Shown one piece after another: positions 44,375 through 56,169 of a stretch of 64,000 nt of DNA. Position 1 is the first letter of the stretch; each line of letters opens with the position of its first letter. The stretch is from Hemerocallis citrina. Taxonomy: Eukaryota; Streptophyta; Magnoliopsida; Asparagales; Asphodelaceae. A model generated the notes under the pieces. That model ran no database searches. It was not told the origin of the DNA and saw only the letters and a list, made by a program, of their open reading frames with translations. Location of the stretch: assembly GCA_017893485.1 (NCBI GenBank), contig CM030358.1:254489228-254553227 (forward strand), in the 5' to 3' direction. A program made the position numbers and the translations under genes.

Positions 44375-44437
<63 letters not shown>
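44372..44437. repeat. (TA)n(GA)n microsatellite
   Basis: TA units (44372-44385) are followed by GA units, with a short AAAAAGAG break, to 44437. It sits exactly where the outer end of element B's LTR should be. It probably grew from the TATAT target site after deletion of the LTR tip. Confidence 0.9.
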
Positions 44438-44440
<3 letters not shown>

Positions 44441-44456
44441 TATTAGGGTGGCCGTA

Positions 44457-45272
44457 TGTAACTCCCCGTACCAAACTCGTACGCACACAAATAAATCCTA
44501 ATTCACTGTCCACCACAGGCTGCCCTCACAATAAGGTGTCCGGACTATTAGCTAGGTGCCTCTTGATTATTGACTTTTCTATTTATTCACTCTTTTCTCA
44601 ATCTCTCTTGGCGATGTGGTACTAAATCCCCACACCCATACTGTGCCACGTCACCCCCATGCAGAACCACTCTCTTCTTTTTCTTTTTCATTTTATTTAA
44701 TGCCCTATTATTTTCCTAAGCCCCATAATTCACCTCTATAGGCCTCTTTATTTATCCAATTAATCCATACCCATAGAATTTCCTATAGGCCCACTCCAAT
44801 ATCCACATATATCTCTAATATTTCTCTTATAAATCTGGGTGTTACATTCACCTCCTCTTAAAAATTCAGTGCCCTCGCTGAATACGGAACGTGCAATCTA
44901 GCACAAGATCGCCTTTTTAGTCGAATGTAGAATGTCTCCTTGATCAACTACACATCGCTGCCCACCAAGAATCTTACGCATCACATCGCTGCCCACCAAG
45001 GATCTTACGCATCTAATACAAGATGTACATTCGGCGTCGAAAGTTGGCTCTGATACCATCTTTAACGCCTCGTACCCAACTCGTACGCACACAAATAAAT
45101 CTTAATCCACTGCCCACCACAGGCTGGCCTCACAAAAAGGTGTCTGGAATATTAAATGCCACTTGATCATTGGCTTTTCTATTTTTTCACTCATTTCTCT
45201 CTCTTTTGGCGATGCGGGACTAAATCCCCACGCCCATACTGTGCCACGTCAACCCATGCTCAACCACTCTCT
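44457..45272 (-). mobile_element. Element C: TRIM, second LTR interrupted
   Basis: The LTR 44457-44846 (390 bp) starts TGTAACTCCCCG and ends GGGTGTTACA. It is followed by AGAGGAGGTGAA (- strand polypurine tract), then only about 214 bp of interior, then a primer site TGGTATCAGAGCC (- strand, about 45047-45059). A second LTR copy starts at 45061. This copy matches the first until 45272, where element D begins. The interior has a 31 bp duplication (44948-45009). Short LTRs and a tiny non-coding interior define a TRIM. Confidence 0.82.
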
Positions 45273-45769
45273 GTTGGATCATGTAGGCAAGACAAATAAC
45301 ACTAGGGGGGGTGAATAGTGTTGTATAAAAATTAATTAAGAACTTGAACTTTTCGTACTGTTAAGTCAACTGCAAAAGATATACAGTCAACTGTTGCGTC
45401 AGATAAGAAGAGTATTTTACTGAAGAGTTACAAGTTTGATCAGTCGACTTATAGTGGAAAACCAGTCGACTTACCAGACAAGTTTTTGAAATAAAACTCA
45501 GAAAAATTGAAATTGCAAGTTGAGAGAATACAACCACAGAGAGTCAATCACAGCCAAACACAACGATATATCCTGGTTCGGTCCTCCCGACCTACATCCA
45601 GTCCCCAAGCAATCCACTTGAGATTTTCCACTATTCTTGAAAAAGTACAAGAATACTCTACGACCTTTGACAACAACAATGTCAAATCTGTAGACCTCTC
45701 TCACCACTAGAGAGAGCAAACCCACTCTACACCCTAGAGTGAAACCAACTCTAAAACCAAGAGCCCTAC
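45273..45769 (-). repeat. Element D 3' LTR, left part (interrupted)
   Basis: It starts TGTTGGATCATGTAGGC. It is split by solo LTR E at 45770 and resumes at 49883 (CCTAC is the duplicated target). It contains GTCGAC at 45443 and 45465. Joined, the LTR is about 1.4 kb. Confidence 0.78.
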
Positions 45770-48700
45770 TGTAACGCCCCGGATCCCTATTACAGGACAT
45801 CCGTGACATCATCAGAATCTTTTCCTTCAAATGCATCTCAACACAGTAAATAACACAGACATTTAAAAACTTTTATTGCCAAATAGAATCATTACATCAA
45901 TAATTACAATCCTTATCTTATTCTTGAACAAGGAATACAAATTACATAAACTTATTATAACTGATTACAAAAATATTCAAACTCTGCTTGCGAAGCTATC
46001 GGCTGTCTTCCAGATCGGCAATCGATTGGTCACTGCCGAAATCTCGCAGAGTGGTCTATCTGTCTCCCTGGGACTTGCCCTTCGGCTTGAGCCTTCTACT
46101 ACGCGACTCTGATATTTCTGCACCCGCTTGAATGATAAGCATGTACACTGCCGCCCCACTTGGATGCCCTGCTAGCCTGGCTCTCTTGCCCTCACAACCC
46201 AGTATTCGGTACCTAATTAAGTGGGCACGTCAGTAATTCTACTGACGCAATGCTGATAAGAAAACAACGATCTCCAACTAGCACACCCACAATTCATCTT
46301 GAATGGAAAAGAAACATGTATCCTGATTTTCTAGTGTTCGTGTATGCCATGACTTGAAGTCTAATACAAAATACAGAGTACAGAAACAAATGCCTTAATC
46401 TAATGTTAGCGAGACTCTGGACACACATGCATTCCATACTACATGTGCCCCAGATCAAGCTGTTCCTCCAGTTTCAGGGATTCGAACCCTCGCCATGCAA
46501 TGCATTCTATTATTGTACACTTGTTCCTGATAGTAGAGCGTGGCTGAAGAGGTTGCAGATTAATCGATCACATCCATTCTGCAGTCACTTAGTGGTGTCT
46601 CGGTTTGCCACTAGTGCCCAGCGCCTGGACCCCACTCAAAAGCCGCGCATATCCATTATGCAGAAGATCCAATATGATCCGTTCGTATCCACCACATAGA
46701 ACATGATGGTCTCGAAGGTCTAAAACCTCCTATCCGTCAGGAAATCGACATTCCGTTCTTACCACGGTACTTCAGGAATCAACAGTGCAAGATACGCACC
46801 GCAATACTATCCCTAATGACAGGAAGAGACAATTTCATGGTTATCACCACCTAGTGCCAACTCTCAGAACGAATCGGATTATAGGGAATCACCTCTAACA
46901 CCAATTCGGTCTTCAAGTGAAACAAAAATAAGGAAACCTAATCAATGCAGTTTGCTGAAAACATGTGGTTACCAAAAATCATACATGGTGTTGAACAATC
47001 ATTGCTGAGTCTGACTGTTCTCTCAAAATAACAATCATCACGAGAATCACATCCACTGATTCCCAGTACCTTCACAGGTCAGCGAACAAAATAATCCCGG
47101 CCCGTGACCCTCAGCGAGTAGTCCAACGGCGCCCCAAGGATGCAATATAGTTCAATTGAAGGTAAGCACATACAAAATCACAAATTCATGATCATTTGAC
47201 AGACTCAGGCATCAAGACACCAATCACAACCCGACCAGAGCTATAACCCAACTTACTCATGTCCACCATGAGTACTAAGCATAGGAACTTGTCTAAGTTC
47301 CAGAGAAAATGCTAAACCTCTTTTGAGACTCAATAGCTCATGATCATCACACTGCGGTATGCAGAGGGTTCCTTATAAATTGTCTGATAGAATAGTTCAA
47401 GAAATAGCAGTAGCTGTAACTCAAGCTACGCTCATCGGAATCCAATACAATCAGACTTCTAGAAGGGTAGGGAGATCCACTGCAATCCCCTGGTGGATGA
47501 CTCCCTCAATTCTTTAAAGAACTCAAATTCCCGAGCTAACATAAGCTCGAAGTCAAACTAAACAACAGGTTGCTAAACTTGCAACGACCATAACTTCCAG
47601 TACACAATTCAGAATGGCTTGATATTCCCTATTCTAGAAAGATAAGATCCTAGTCTAAAACTCTCCAGTTAACTATTTCCTCAAATTCAATCATCTTGAC
47701 ACTTTAAACACCTCATACACTCTCAGCGGTATGTTGCTTCCTGCACTTGCTGCACCTTTCCGATATCATAAAAGTTTTCCTACTCATCGGAATTACTTGA
47801 TTCCGGGTTCTATAGAAAGGTGGAAGTGCCTACAACTTCACAGTTGAATACATCCCCAGATTTCATCAGTAAAGTCCTAAAAAACACCAATCTCTATAAA
47901 GTGCACATTCAGAGAAAAAGTAACTCTTTCAACAAACAGGGTCTTTACTAGACTGGATCTGTCCCAGTCTTTAAAAAATCATAACTCTCAACCTACAAAC
48001 TGAAATTACAAAATTCCAGTTTGGGTTAGAAATCTATGACTCCCTACTACGACTCTCTAGTTGGTCAAATTCCCAAATTCATAACAAGTAATTCCAGAAT
48101 TTTCCATCTTCACAGACCAGCCGATTTGCACTAGGCTGAACCTACGTCTCTTTGAAATTCAATAACAAATCTTAAGACCAAAGCTCATGAAATTTGATAT
48201 TATTAATCCAAACATATATTATTCCATTGTGTCCAAAATCACATTCAGATTCATATCGCACAATGAGTTATGACTCCTCAAGCGCTGCAAAAAATTTCAG
48301 CTGTTCTTTCCGCACGATATTTACTACCCCTTACTAAATAATTTTGAAACCTCATAAAATGACCTCTAAAAATTCTAAAATTTGAGAATCATCAAATAAA
48401 CTCATACCACAAGTTACTCTGAAAATTTCATAACAATATCATAGACACACAAGGAGTTATGACCTTTTGAACCTCAGTCCAAAAGCAGTCAGCTTCAGTT
48501 CCACTATCCATACCAGTCACCTTTTGCAATTTCTTTGAGATATCAAACGACCTCAGAAAATTAAGAAATTTAAGACTATAGTTGTAGACACATACAAGAG
48601 TGTCCAAAAATAATTTCAGCTCAAAATACTCAGGCTACACTGAGATACAAAATTGGAAATACACAGCAAATTCCACACAGCCAGAAGCAATTTCAGCTGC

Positions 48701-49882
48701 TTACTGTTCGAGATTGGGTCTAATGTTTGGGCTATCAAATCACTTCCAAATATGATGAAAAATTTCTTGGATTCTCTACATATATAGAAGAACAATTTTC
48801 CAAAATTTGAGCCCCAAATTCCGAACCATTTAGGAGAAATAAATTCCCGAACTCACCCTCACAAGCATGCTTCTTAACAAAAGCTTATAAAATGAGTTGT
48901 TCCTACCATACAACTATCTATCCCTTAGCATGCCACCATTATACATGATAATCAAAATTTCTCAAACTATCTCCACATGCTAAAATTCACATACACATCA
49001 AATCTAAATTTGTAGAGTTAAGAGAAATCACCCACTTGTAGTCGCAAGAAAATCTTCTTGTAGCTTTGCTTGCTCCTTCTTCCTTGCTCCTTGCTCTTGT
49101 GGAACTTGGCTATCTCATTCCCCTACTACTCTTCTCCCCTTTCCCTACTCAAGGACTCCTCCTTCTCTTCTTCTCCTTCTCCACTTCTCCCTTTTTTTTA
49201 GAACTCAAGATGAGAAGAAAGGATGAGAAGTAAGTGGAGTGGAGTTTTTATAGGATGGAGTGCTAGGGTTTGGGTGGTAGAATGGGCTGGCCAACTTGAT
49301 GGGGATGGAGGGTGGGGATGGAAGGACCTAGGCTTGAGTGGGAAAGGATGGATGGGATGAAGACAACATACATCTTCTAAAAGCTTTTGGGAAGTTTCTT
49401 GGAAACTTCTCATCTCGAAGTCAACACATACACATGGTGAATTATTTTCACCATTGGATCTTCATCAAGATCCAAGTTATGATCATACGATGCTAGGGTT
49501 CCTAACCCTAGATTAGGTCATGGAACCCTAGGTCACCGTACCCTAACCCTAACCCTAGTGCACAATTTCAATCCCCATTCGATTCAAGCTTTAGCTTAAT
49601 TTAAAATAACCAATATATATAATTTAAAATCTATAAAAATACATGTTTAATAGAAATTATAATTTTCTCCCGAAATTTTTCTAGTAAAAACAATTGGGAC
49701 AATCCACCGTTTAATCGAGAAGATATCCCGAGTCTGTCTTATCGGAGTTAAAACTGCTCGTATATCTACAACTTCTTAATTAAAACTGATAATTATTAGA
49801 AAATATGTAATTGTGTACAATACTTCGATGTGCACGGATTACAATGCAAAAATAGCTATAAGATAATTTGCAGGGTATTACA
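45770..49882 (-). mobile_element. Element E: 4.1 kb solo LTR
   Basis: It starts TGTAACGCCCCGG and ends GGGTATTACA on the + strand, flanked by perfect CCTAC duplicates (45765-45769 and 49883-49887). The 4.1 kb has no coding domain, no internal direct repeats and no primer site, so it is a solo LTR of a large-LTR element or, less likely, a non-coding LARD-like insert. On the - strand CTATAAAAAC (about 49241-49250) precedes a pyrimidine/purine-biased leader and fits the LTR promoter. A TELO-like CCCTAACCCTAACCCTAG lies at about 49541-49557. It is nested in element D's LTR. Confidence 0.85.
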
Positions 49883-49887
49883 CCTAC

Positions 49888-50801
49888 TCTCCAACTGAGA
49901 GGACCACTCTCACAACCCGAGAGTGAAAACAACAACAAAAAATGAGTTTACAATAACCTATAGCCTTGTATGTGATAGTGCTTTGTATAGTGGCTATTAG
50001 GTCAACTTCTGAACTCAGTCTAAAACGAAATCAATGTTATATTAGACTGAAATTCAGATAACCAAGTCTTAGAGAGTTTGTATGCTTTTGAAACGCTTGA
50101 AAACAAAAGACTTAAGAATTTAAAGAATACTTGGAGTTGAGTAACCTTTGTCAAATGAATTCTATACTCTTTTTATAGAGTTAGAAACATTTGGACGTTG
50201 AGAGGTTGAATCCCAACTGCCATACAATGGCAGTAAAAAAGATTTGATTTTGAAAAATAAGTTTTAAAATTAAAAAAACTGTCGAAACGGCTTGAACAGT
50301 CGACTGGGTTGCCATAATGAGTCGACTGGCCAGAGCTTGTATGAGTTCAGGTAGTTTCGTACTATGACAGCCGACTGGTTCCAAGGAGTGGTTGACTGGT
50401 ACTCATACAGCTGAACTTATTCAAGCTTGTTTTGACATTTTGATTTTGTAAAATACTCAGATTATTTAAAGTATGTGTGATTGTGTGTGTGACAAGAGTT
50501 TTACAAGTTTCTAAGACTCAAAGAATTAAAATTACAAGACACTTTGTTTAATACAATTGAAGCACTTTGAATCTTGTCTTGAACTTTAGTCTTTGTCTTG
50601 ATCTTGAGCCTTTGTCTAGATATCTTGATCTTGAGCCTTTGTCTAGATGTCTTGAAGCTTGATCAATTATTTTTGAAAGCTTCATCAGATTGTGTTGTCT
50701 TTGTGTATTTCACCATGGTATTGACTTTGATACACTCTGCAAGAGATATGTGATAGACAAACTTTGTATTGTGTTGTAGTCATCAAAACCAAGAATCAAC
50801 A
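49888..50801 (-). repeat. Element D 3' LTR, right part
   Basis: It resumes after the CCTAC duplicate and ends CCAAGAATCAACA, followed by the complement of a polypurine tract (TTCTCCCCATTT). The - strand TCTATAAAAAGAG (about 50169-50181) is a likely TATA box. GTCGAC lies at 50299 and 50321. A 25 bp unit (CTTGATCTTGAGCCTTTGTC...) is repeated near 50600-50650. Confidence 0.78.
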
Positions 50802-50844
50802 TTCTCCCCATTTTTGATGATGACAACACAATAACTTAAAATAA

Positions 50845-50960
50845 CAATATACATAGCAAGATGTCACACATAATTTAATGATATACAAATGTAAAATAAG
50901 CTCAATATACATAGCAAGATGTCACACATAATTTAATGATATACAAATGTGAAATAAGCT
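50845..50960. repeat. 58 bp direct duplication before the polypurine tract of element D
   Basis: CAATATACATAGCAAGATGT begins at 50845 and again at 50903, with 1-2 mismatches over the unit. A shorter duplication (AAAGATACATCATAAAGAAC) lies at about 51082-51125. Confidence 0.88.
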
Positions 50961-51086
50961 CCCCTAAATGATGTACAATATGCACAAAATTGTAAATTAT
51001 AAAACATGCACAACATAAAACATATAAACAAAACCATATTTTTCTCTCCCTTTGTCATCAACAAAAACTTAAGGAGGAAGGATACA

Positions 51087-51524
51087 TCATAAAGAACAAA
51101 ATAAAGATACATCATAAAGAACAAAATAAACATTAACACATTGTTGCAGATTACATAATAGAAGAAAGAAAATAACAAACAAAAAATATAGTTGAAAAGA
51201 AAAAAATACATCAAGTTTATTCGTATTCGTCGTCGTCATCACCTGTGGAGGCAGGAGGAGGTTGTGGAAATTGTTGAGTGAACAAGTAAGGTTAGCAAGA
51301 CTCGCCTCAAGATTGTCCTGTCTTGATAGGATTAGATCGGTATGATCAATGAGATAATTAACCGAAGTATAAAGACTCTCGGAATCAGCAAAGACAGCTC
51401 TAGGACGAGAAGAACTAGAAGCAGTAGACCGAAGAACAGAAGTGGCTAAAGGAATAGGAGGTAAATTCCTTTGAGGATATCGAGGAGGAGAGTTAAGGAT
51501 CTTCAAAAGCTTCAAGAGCAGCAA
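51087..51524 (-). pseudogene. Post-pol open frame of element D, unrecognised
   Basis: A 145-codon frame downstream of RNase H, in the place where Sireviruses can carry an extra env-like or ORF3 frame. It contains SSSSRPRAVFADSESLYTSV and DLILSRQDNLEASLANLTC, a short stretch with heptad-like character. The C-terminal part is low-complexity hydrophobic and probably chance. No membrane or envelope signature is convincing, so function is not assigned. Confidence 0.3.
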
Positions 51525-51923
51525 CGACGTGGTCTTCAGAGTAGCCGACTGGAAAATTTGGGAAAAAGTAAAAGTGAAAGGGGGAATGAGAAGAATAGGA
51601 TTTTTACTTGAGGGGTGCGGCTGAGATTAAAAGAAGGGTTGAATGAAGGGTTAAGATAAAAAAGAGGGTAAAAGAAAGAGAGATGCCTCAGTTAAGTGAC
51701 GATTCGGAATCCAAAAAAAAAAAAATTAAACTAATGTCGAGACAGTCGACTGGTTTTGATATCAGTCAACTTAGTCGAGAGAAAATTAAACCAAAACGAA
51801 ACATCAAGTAAAACTTCTGTCAGTTGACTAGTTTCTGATACAGTCGACTGTCCAGAACACAAAATTCAGCCAAAATATGAACAACGAAAATACTTTATAA
51901 GTCGACTGAAAAATACGTTTAAG

Positions 51924-53186
51924 TCAACTTAAACAAAAAAATAAATTTTCAAGAAATATCATGAAAACAGAAAATCCTAGTTCTCTTCTAAAGTTGATAA
52001 AAGTGTCTTCCTCAAGTGGTTTGGTAAATATATCTGCTACTTGTTTATCAGTAGAAATAAAATCCAAAGTTATATCTCCCTTTAAAACATGATCACGCAG
52101 AAAATGAAGTCGAATATCAATATGTTTTGTACGTGAGTGTTGAACCGGATTTTTAGATAGATTAATAGCACTGGTATTATCACACATTATAGCAGGTTTT
52201 GAAAATGAAATACCATAATCCAATAAAGTTTGTTTCATCCACAAAATTTGGGCACAAGCCAAACTTGCAGCAATATATTCAGCTTCTGTAGTAGATAGGG
52301 ATACCGAATTTTTCTTTTTACTGCACCAAGATACTAGTGAATATCTCAAAAAGTGACAAGTTCCACTAGTACTTTTACGATCAGTTTTACTACCAGCGAA
52401 ATCAGCATCACTATACGACAAAAGTTGAAAATTATCGGTGCGTGGATAAAATAAACCATATTCAGACGTGCCTTTAATGTATCTTAAAATATGTTTCACA
52501 ACTTTTAAGTGAGATTCTTTGGGATTTGACTGATATTTAGCACACAAATATACACTAAACATAATATCTGGTCTACTAGCAGTTATATATAAGAGTAAGC
52601 CATTCATACCTCGATAGAGTTTTTGATCGACACTCTTACTTAAATCATCTTTGTCAAGTGTAGTAGTAGTAACCATAGGTGTGGTCTTACTACTAGTGCT
52701 ATCCATGCCAAACCGTTTGAGTAATTCCTTAGCATATTTTTCTTGATTAATAAATATGTCATTTTGTGACTGCTTTAGTAGTCCAAGTAAATAATTGAGT
52801 TCACCCATGTGACTCATCTCAAACTCATTTTTCATGGTATTAGCAAACTCTTGACAGAGATTACTATTAGTAGATCCAAAAATTATGTCATCTACAGATA
52901 TTTGTATGATTAGAATATATGTCTCTATTTTCCCGATAAACAAGGTAGTATCTACTTTACCTATCTCAAAACCTGTTTCTAAGAGAAAAGTTTTTAACCG
53001 ATCATACCGAACACGAGGTGCTTGTTTAAGACCATATACAGTCTTTTTCAATTTAAAAACGTGGTTTGGGAATTGTTCATGTTCGAAACTGGGTGGTTGC
53101 TTATCATAAACATCTTCCTTAATAAATCTATTTAAGAAAGCACTTTTAACATCCATTTGGAAAAGTGTAAAATTCATAAAACACAC
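51924..53186 (-). pseudogene. Element D reverse transcriptase / RNase H
   Basis: A 420-codon frame from QMDVKSAFLNRFIKEDVYDK through KTVYGLKQAP and the active-site region QISVDDIIFGSTN (the usual Tyr before VDD is replaced by Ser). RNase H follows (SYSDADFAGSKTDRKSTSG, SLSTTEAEYIAASLA, MCDNTSAINLSKNP, and VADIFTKPLE at the end). The upstream RT part (53190-53400) is out of frame. The Ser in place of the YVDD Tyr would probably harm polymerase activity. Confidence 0.88.
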
Positions 53187-53407
53187 AAAAGATATTAAGA
53201 TCCTAATTGATTCTAGTCTAGCAACAGGAGCATATGTTTTATCAAAATCGATTCCTTCTTCTTGATTATTTCTTGAGCAACTAATCTAGCCTTGTTCCTA
53301 ACGACTTGTCCTGATTCATCTAACTTATTCTTAAATACCCATTTGGTACCAATTATAGTATGATCAGGAGGTCGTGGAACTAGATCTCATACATCATTTC
53401 TTATAAA

Positions 53408-53830
53408 TTAGTTAAGTTCATCTTGCATGGCATTCATCCAAAATTCATTCTCACAAGCTTCTTGTATATTCTTCAGTTTAAAATCCGATAAGAAAGCCGT
53501 ATGAGAAATCATGTTAACATGAGATCTTGTTTGAATACCATGTGAAATATCACCAATTAATAAGTCATGAGGATGATCTCTAACTTCAACAAATGCTTTT
53601 GGTAAAGTTTGAGTCATCACAACAGGATCAGTCGACTTAACAAGTCCATCAGCTGACTGATTCACATCAGTCGACTTGAGATCCTTATCAGTTGACTTGT
53701 CTAGGGTAGTTTGACCTAGTGATTTAATAACATCATTTAAAGGTGATGATTCAATTTCATCATCTTTAATAACAGTAGATGAAGGCAAGGATTCATCAAA
53801 TGAAACATGCATAGATTCTTCAATAGTCAA
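53408..53830 (-). pseudogene. Element D integrase-RT linker with KSTD repeats
   Basis: A 140-codon frame between integrase (missing) and RT. It contains LDKSTDKDLKSTDVNQSADG and VKSTDPVV, then GDISHGIQTRSHVN and LKNIQEACENEFWMNAMQDE, the usual run-in to Copia RT. The KSTD repeats arise from the AGTCGACT motif read in frame. Confidence 0.8.
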
Positions 53831-53857
53831 AGTTGACTTATTGAAAACTGTTACCGC

Positions 53858-54438
53858 TGATTCTGGTGTGGGGGTAAACAGATGAGATTTGTGAGTTCGC
53901 GGAAAACCTGAATAGCGGATCCCAGCCTTCTAATTCCTGCTGCTACCTACAAGGAAGTGCGATACATCGGGGTTGATTCCGGCGACGCACCCTCCGATGC
54001 TCTTGTCAGTAACCAGTGGTGATTAAGAAAGAGCTTAAGGTGGAAAAAGAGTGATTACCTTGTCACAGTGGTGGGTAGGAGGTATTTATAGTCGCCATAG
54101 GAGCCTGTTAAGGGACCTGATTTCCTGTGAAACTGTTAGGAGTAAAATCCTCACAATTAGTTTAGGAAACTAATCCCTGATTCCCGGTGAGAGAAATCAG
54201 GCCCGTTGATTTAGTCAAATCAGTGACCCTGATTCCCTCTTACTGGTCTGGGTTTGTCTTGGGTCGGGACCCGTACCCAGTTGGAGCGGATCCGTTCGTG
54301 GGTTATTGGATCTGTGAGAAGGAGACCCAGTACCCATTTCGGACCCATTTGTATGTAAAATTACCGTTTTACCCCTGAGCTTCAAGATTCGTGCCCAATC
54401 TGGACGGTTCCGATTTAACCCCATTTTTAGCCATATCA
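53858..54438 (-). repeat. 3' LTR of element F
   Basis: It starts TGATTCTGGTGTGGGGGT and ends GCCATATCA on the + strand. CGAGCCCCCCACTCC, the complement of a polypurine tract, follows. On the - strand, ACTATAAATACCTCC (about 54082-54096) is a TATA box and is followed by the TACTGACAAGAGCATCGGAGG region shared with element H. Confidence 0.75.
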
Positions 54439-55217
54439 CGAGCCCCCCACTCCTAAAGACTGAGTGTGATCAGCCTTTGAGGAGTAGTTTAACTGTTCAA
54501 GTGGCTAGTGGAGTTGTATCGGAGTCAGAATGGAGGGTTTTGAATCTCGAAGGGGATAGTGAGGTGATTTCTTGAAGCCGTATGCTGTTCTCAAGCCTTG
54601 TTTGAACATTCGATGGTTTTTATCTATTTTTCCGGACTATTTATTTAAATATGCGATGTGTTAACTAATCGTCCGGGGGCTTTAACAGTACATTCTAGGC
54701 AATAATTGTTTGTTCAGGGGCTCAAAAATATCCCCTCGAATTTTTAATTATTTTCTAGAATTTTTAGTTAATTTTCCCAAATTTTTAGCAATTTTTCGCA
54801 ATTTTTAAATAAATAAAATTATTTAAATAAATAAAAATTAATTTTTAAATACTGATTTATGGCGTGGCCTGATCTGGATCGTTGATCTTGGGCGAGCGCG
54901 AATTTCTGAGAGATCTGACGGTTGCAGTTGCTCGGCAGCCAGTTTCTCGCTTTTGACACTCGGATGGGCACTTGCTCGGTTGGCCGACCGGAGGGGTGAG
55001 GGTTCGGTCGTCCGAGCGACGTGGCGCAATCTGAGCTGTCGGATGGTGGCGCGGATCTCAAGATGAGCACACTTTCCAAGAAAATGCTATCTTGTCGTTT
55101 AGTACACGTGGCAAGATCTGGGCCGTTCATCATCAGAAGCACGAATTTCTGGAAGATCCAACGGTTGTGGTGGTTCGGATGCTTTTTTCTCCGTTTGCGA
55201 GCTCGGAATGGCACTTG
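54439..55217. other. Element F 3' non-coding region, AT-rich then GC-rich
   Basis: After the polypurine tract comes about 280 bp of unique sequence, then an AT-rich stretch (54720-54850) matching element H. GC-rich units follow, containing TTGCTCGGTTGGCCGACCGG and a segment (GCAATCTGAGC ... ATCTGGGCCGT) that recurs at 55700-55800 and 57055-57150. Open frames on both strands here are by-products of GC-rich repeats. Confidence 0.6.
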
Positions 55218-55694
55218 CTCGGTTGGCCAACCGGGGGTCTGAGAGTTCGGTTGGTCGAGCAGCTTTCTGGGCCGCCGGATGTGTACTCACTCGGTTGGCC
55301 GACCGGAGCTATGAGGGTTCGGCTGGTCGAACAACTTTCTGGGCCGCCGGATGTGTATTTGCTCGGTTGGCCGACCGGAGCTCTGAGGGTTCGGCTGGTC
55401 GAACAACTTTCTGGGCCGTCGGATGTGTATTCGCTCGGTTGGCCGACCGGAGCTCTGAGGGTTCGGCTGGTCGAACAACTTTCTGGGCTGCCGGATGTGT
55501 ATTCGCTCGGTTGGCCGACCGGAGCTCTGAGGGTTCGGCTGGTCGAACAACTTTCTGGGCCGCCGGATGTGCATTCGCTCGGTTGGCCGACCGGAGCTCT
55601 GAGGGTTCGGCTGGTCGAACAACTTTCTGGGCCGCCGGATGTGTATTCGCTCGGTTGGCCGACCGGAGCTCTGAGGGTTAGACTGGTTGAACAA
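55218..55694. repeat. 72 bp tandem repeat, about 6.6 copies
   Basis: A unit of 72 bp including CTCGGTTGGCCGACCGGAGC, GTTCGGCTGGTCGAACAACT and TTCTGGGCCGCCGGATGTG is repeated six full times plus a partial copy, with few differences. Because 72 is divisible by 3 and the unit lacks stops, several frames on both strands stay open; these are not genes. Each unit contains the inverted words GGTTGGCCGACC and GGCTGGTCGAACA. Confidence 0.95.
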
Positions 55695-56169
55695 CGTGGC
55701 GCAATCTGAGCCATTGGATGGTGTCGCGAATCTCGAGACGGGCGCGTTTCCCAAGAAAACGCTATCTTGTCGTCTAGCGCCGCCGGCAAGATCTGGGCCG
55801 TCTGATCGAGATCTTACACGAATGTTGAGGAGAAAGTGAGTTTTCTCCATTTTGACGCTCGGAATGGCACTTGCTCGGTTGGCCGACCGGAGCTCTGACT
55901 GTTCTGCGATCCGAGCGTGGTATGGCGATCCGGGCCGTTGACTGACGGAACGAGTTTCGAGAAGGTTCTGTTCCCATGGGCATTAATGGTGTCCCGGGGT
56001 TTGTGCGGCGTTCCAGCTTCCCGGGGTCATTAAGAATGGTGCCCTTCAATTAATGCGTGGCGTTTCAGCTCCCGAGGGTCATAATGGCTGGTTCTTGGTA
56101 GGTTATAAGTACCCCATTCCCTTTGTCATTTCAGTCGCAACAATGTTGAGTTTTAGACCTCGGAGGTGT

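Larger units (their letters stand above)
50802..53857 (-). mobile_element. Element D: Sirevirus-like Copia interior, 5' part cut off
   Basis: The interior of element D on the - strand runs from the polypurine tract to the point where element F's LTR starts (53858). It holds RT/RNase H, the integrase-RT linker and a post-pol non-coding region. The VDDIIFGST form of the RT motif and the long linker are typical of Sireviruses. Gag, protease, integrase and the 5' LTR are not in the window; they may lie beyond elements F and G. Confidence 0.8.

Noticed and set aside
49535..49560. Telomere-like CCCTAACCCTAACCCTAG
   Set aside because: Only about two and a half units inside a solo LTR; too short to mark a former telomere, probably chance or a telo-box-like promoter element.
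55092..55850. Several overlapping open frames of 157-218 codons on both strands with LGWPTGALRVRLVEQ-like repeats
   Set aside because: They are one 72 bp DNA repeat whose length is divisible by three and lacks stops in most frames. No start context, no domain, and open on both strands at once.
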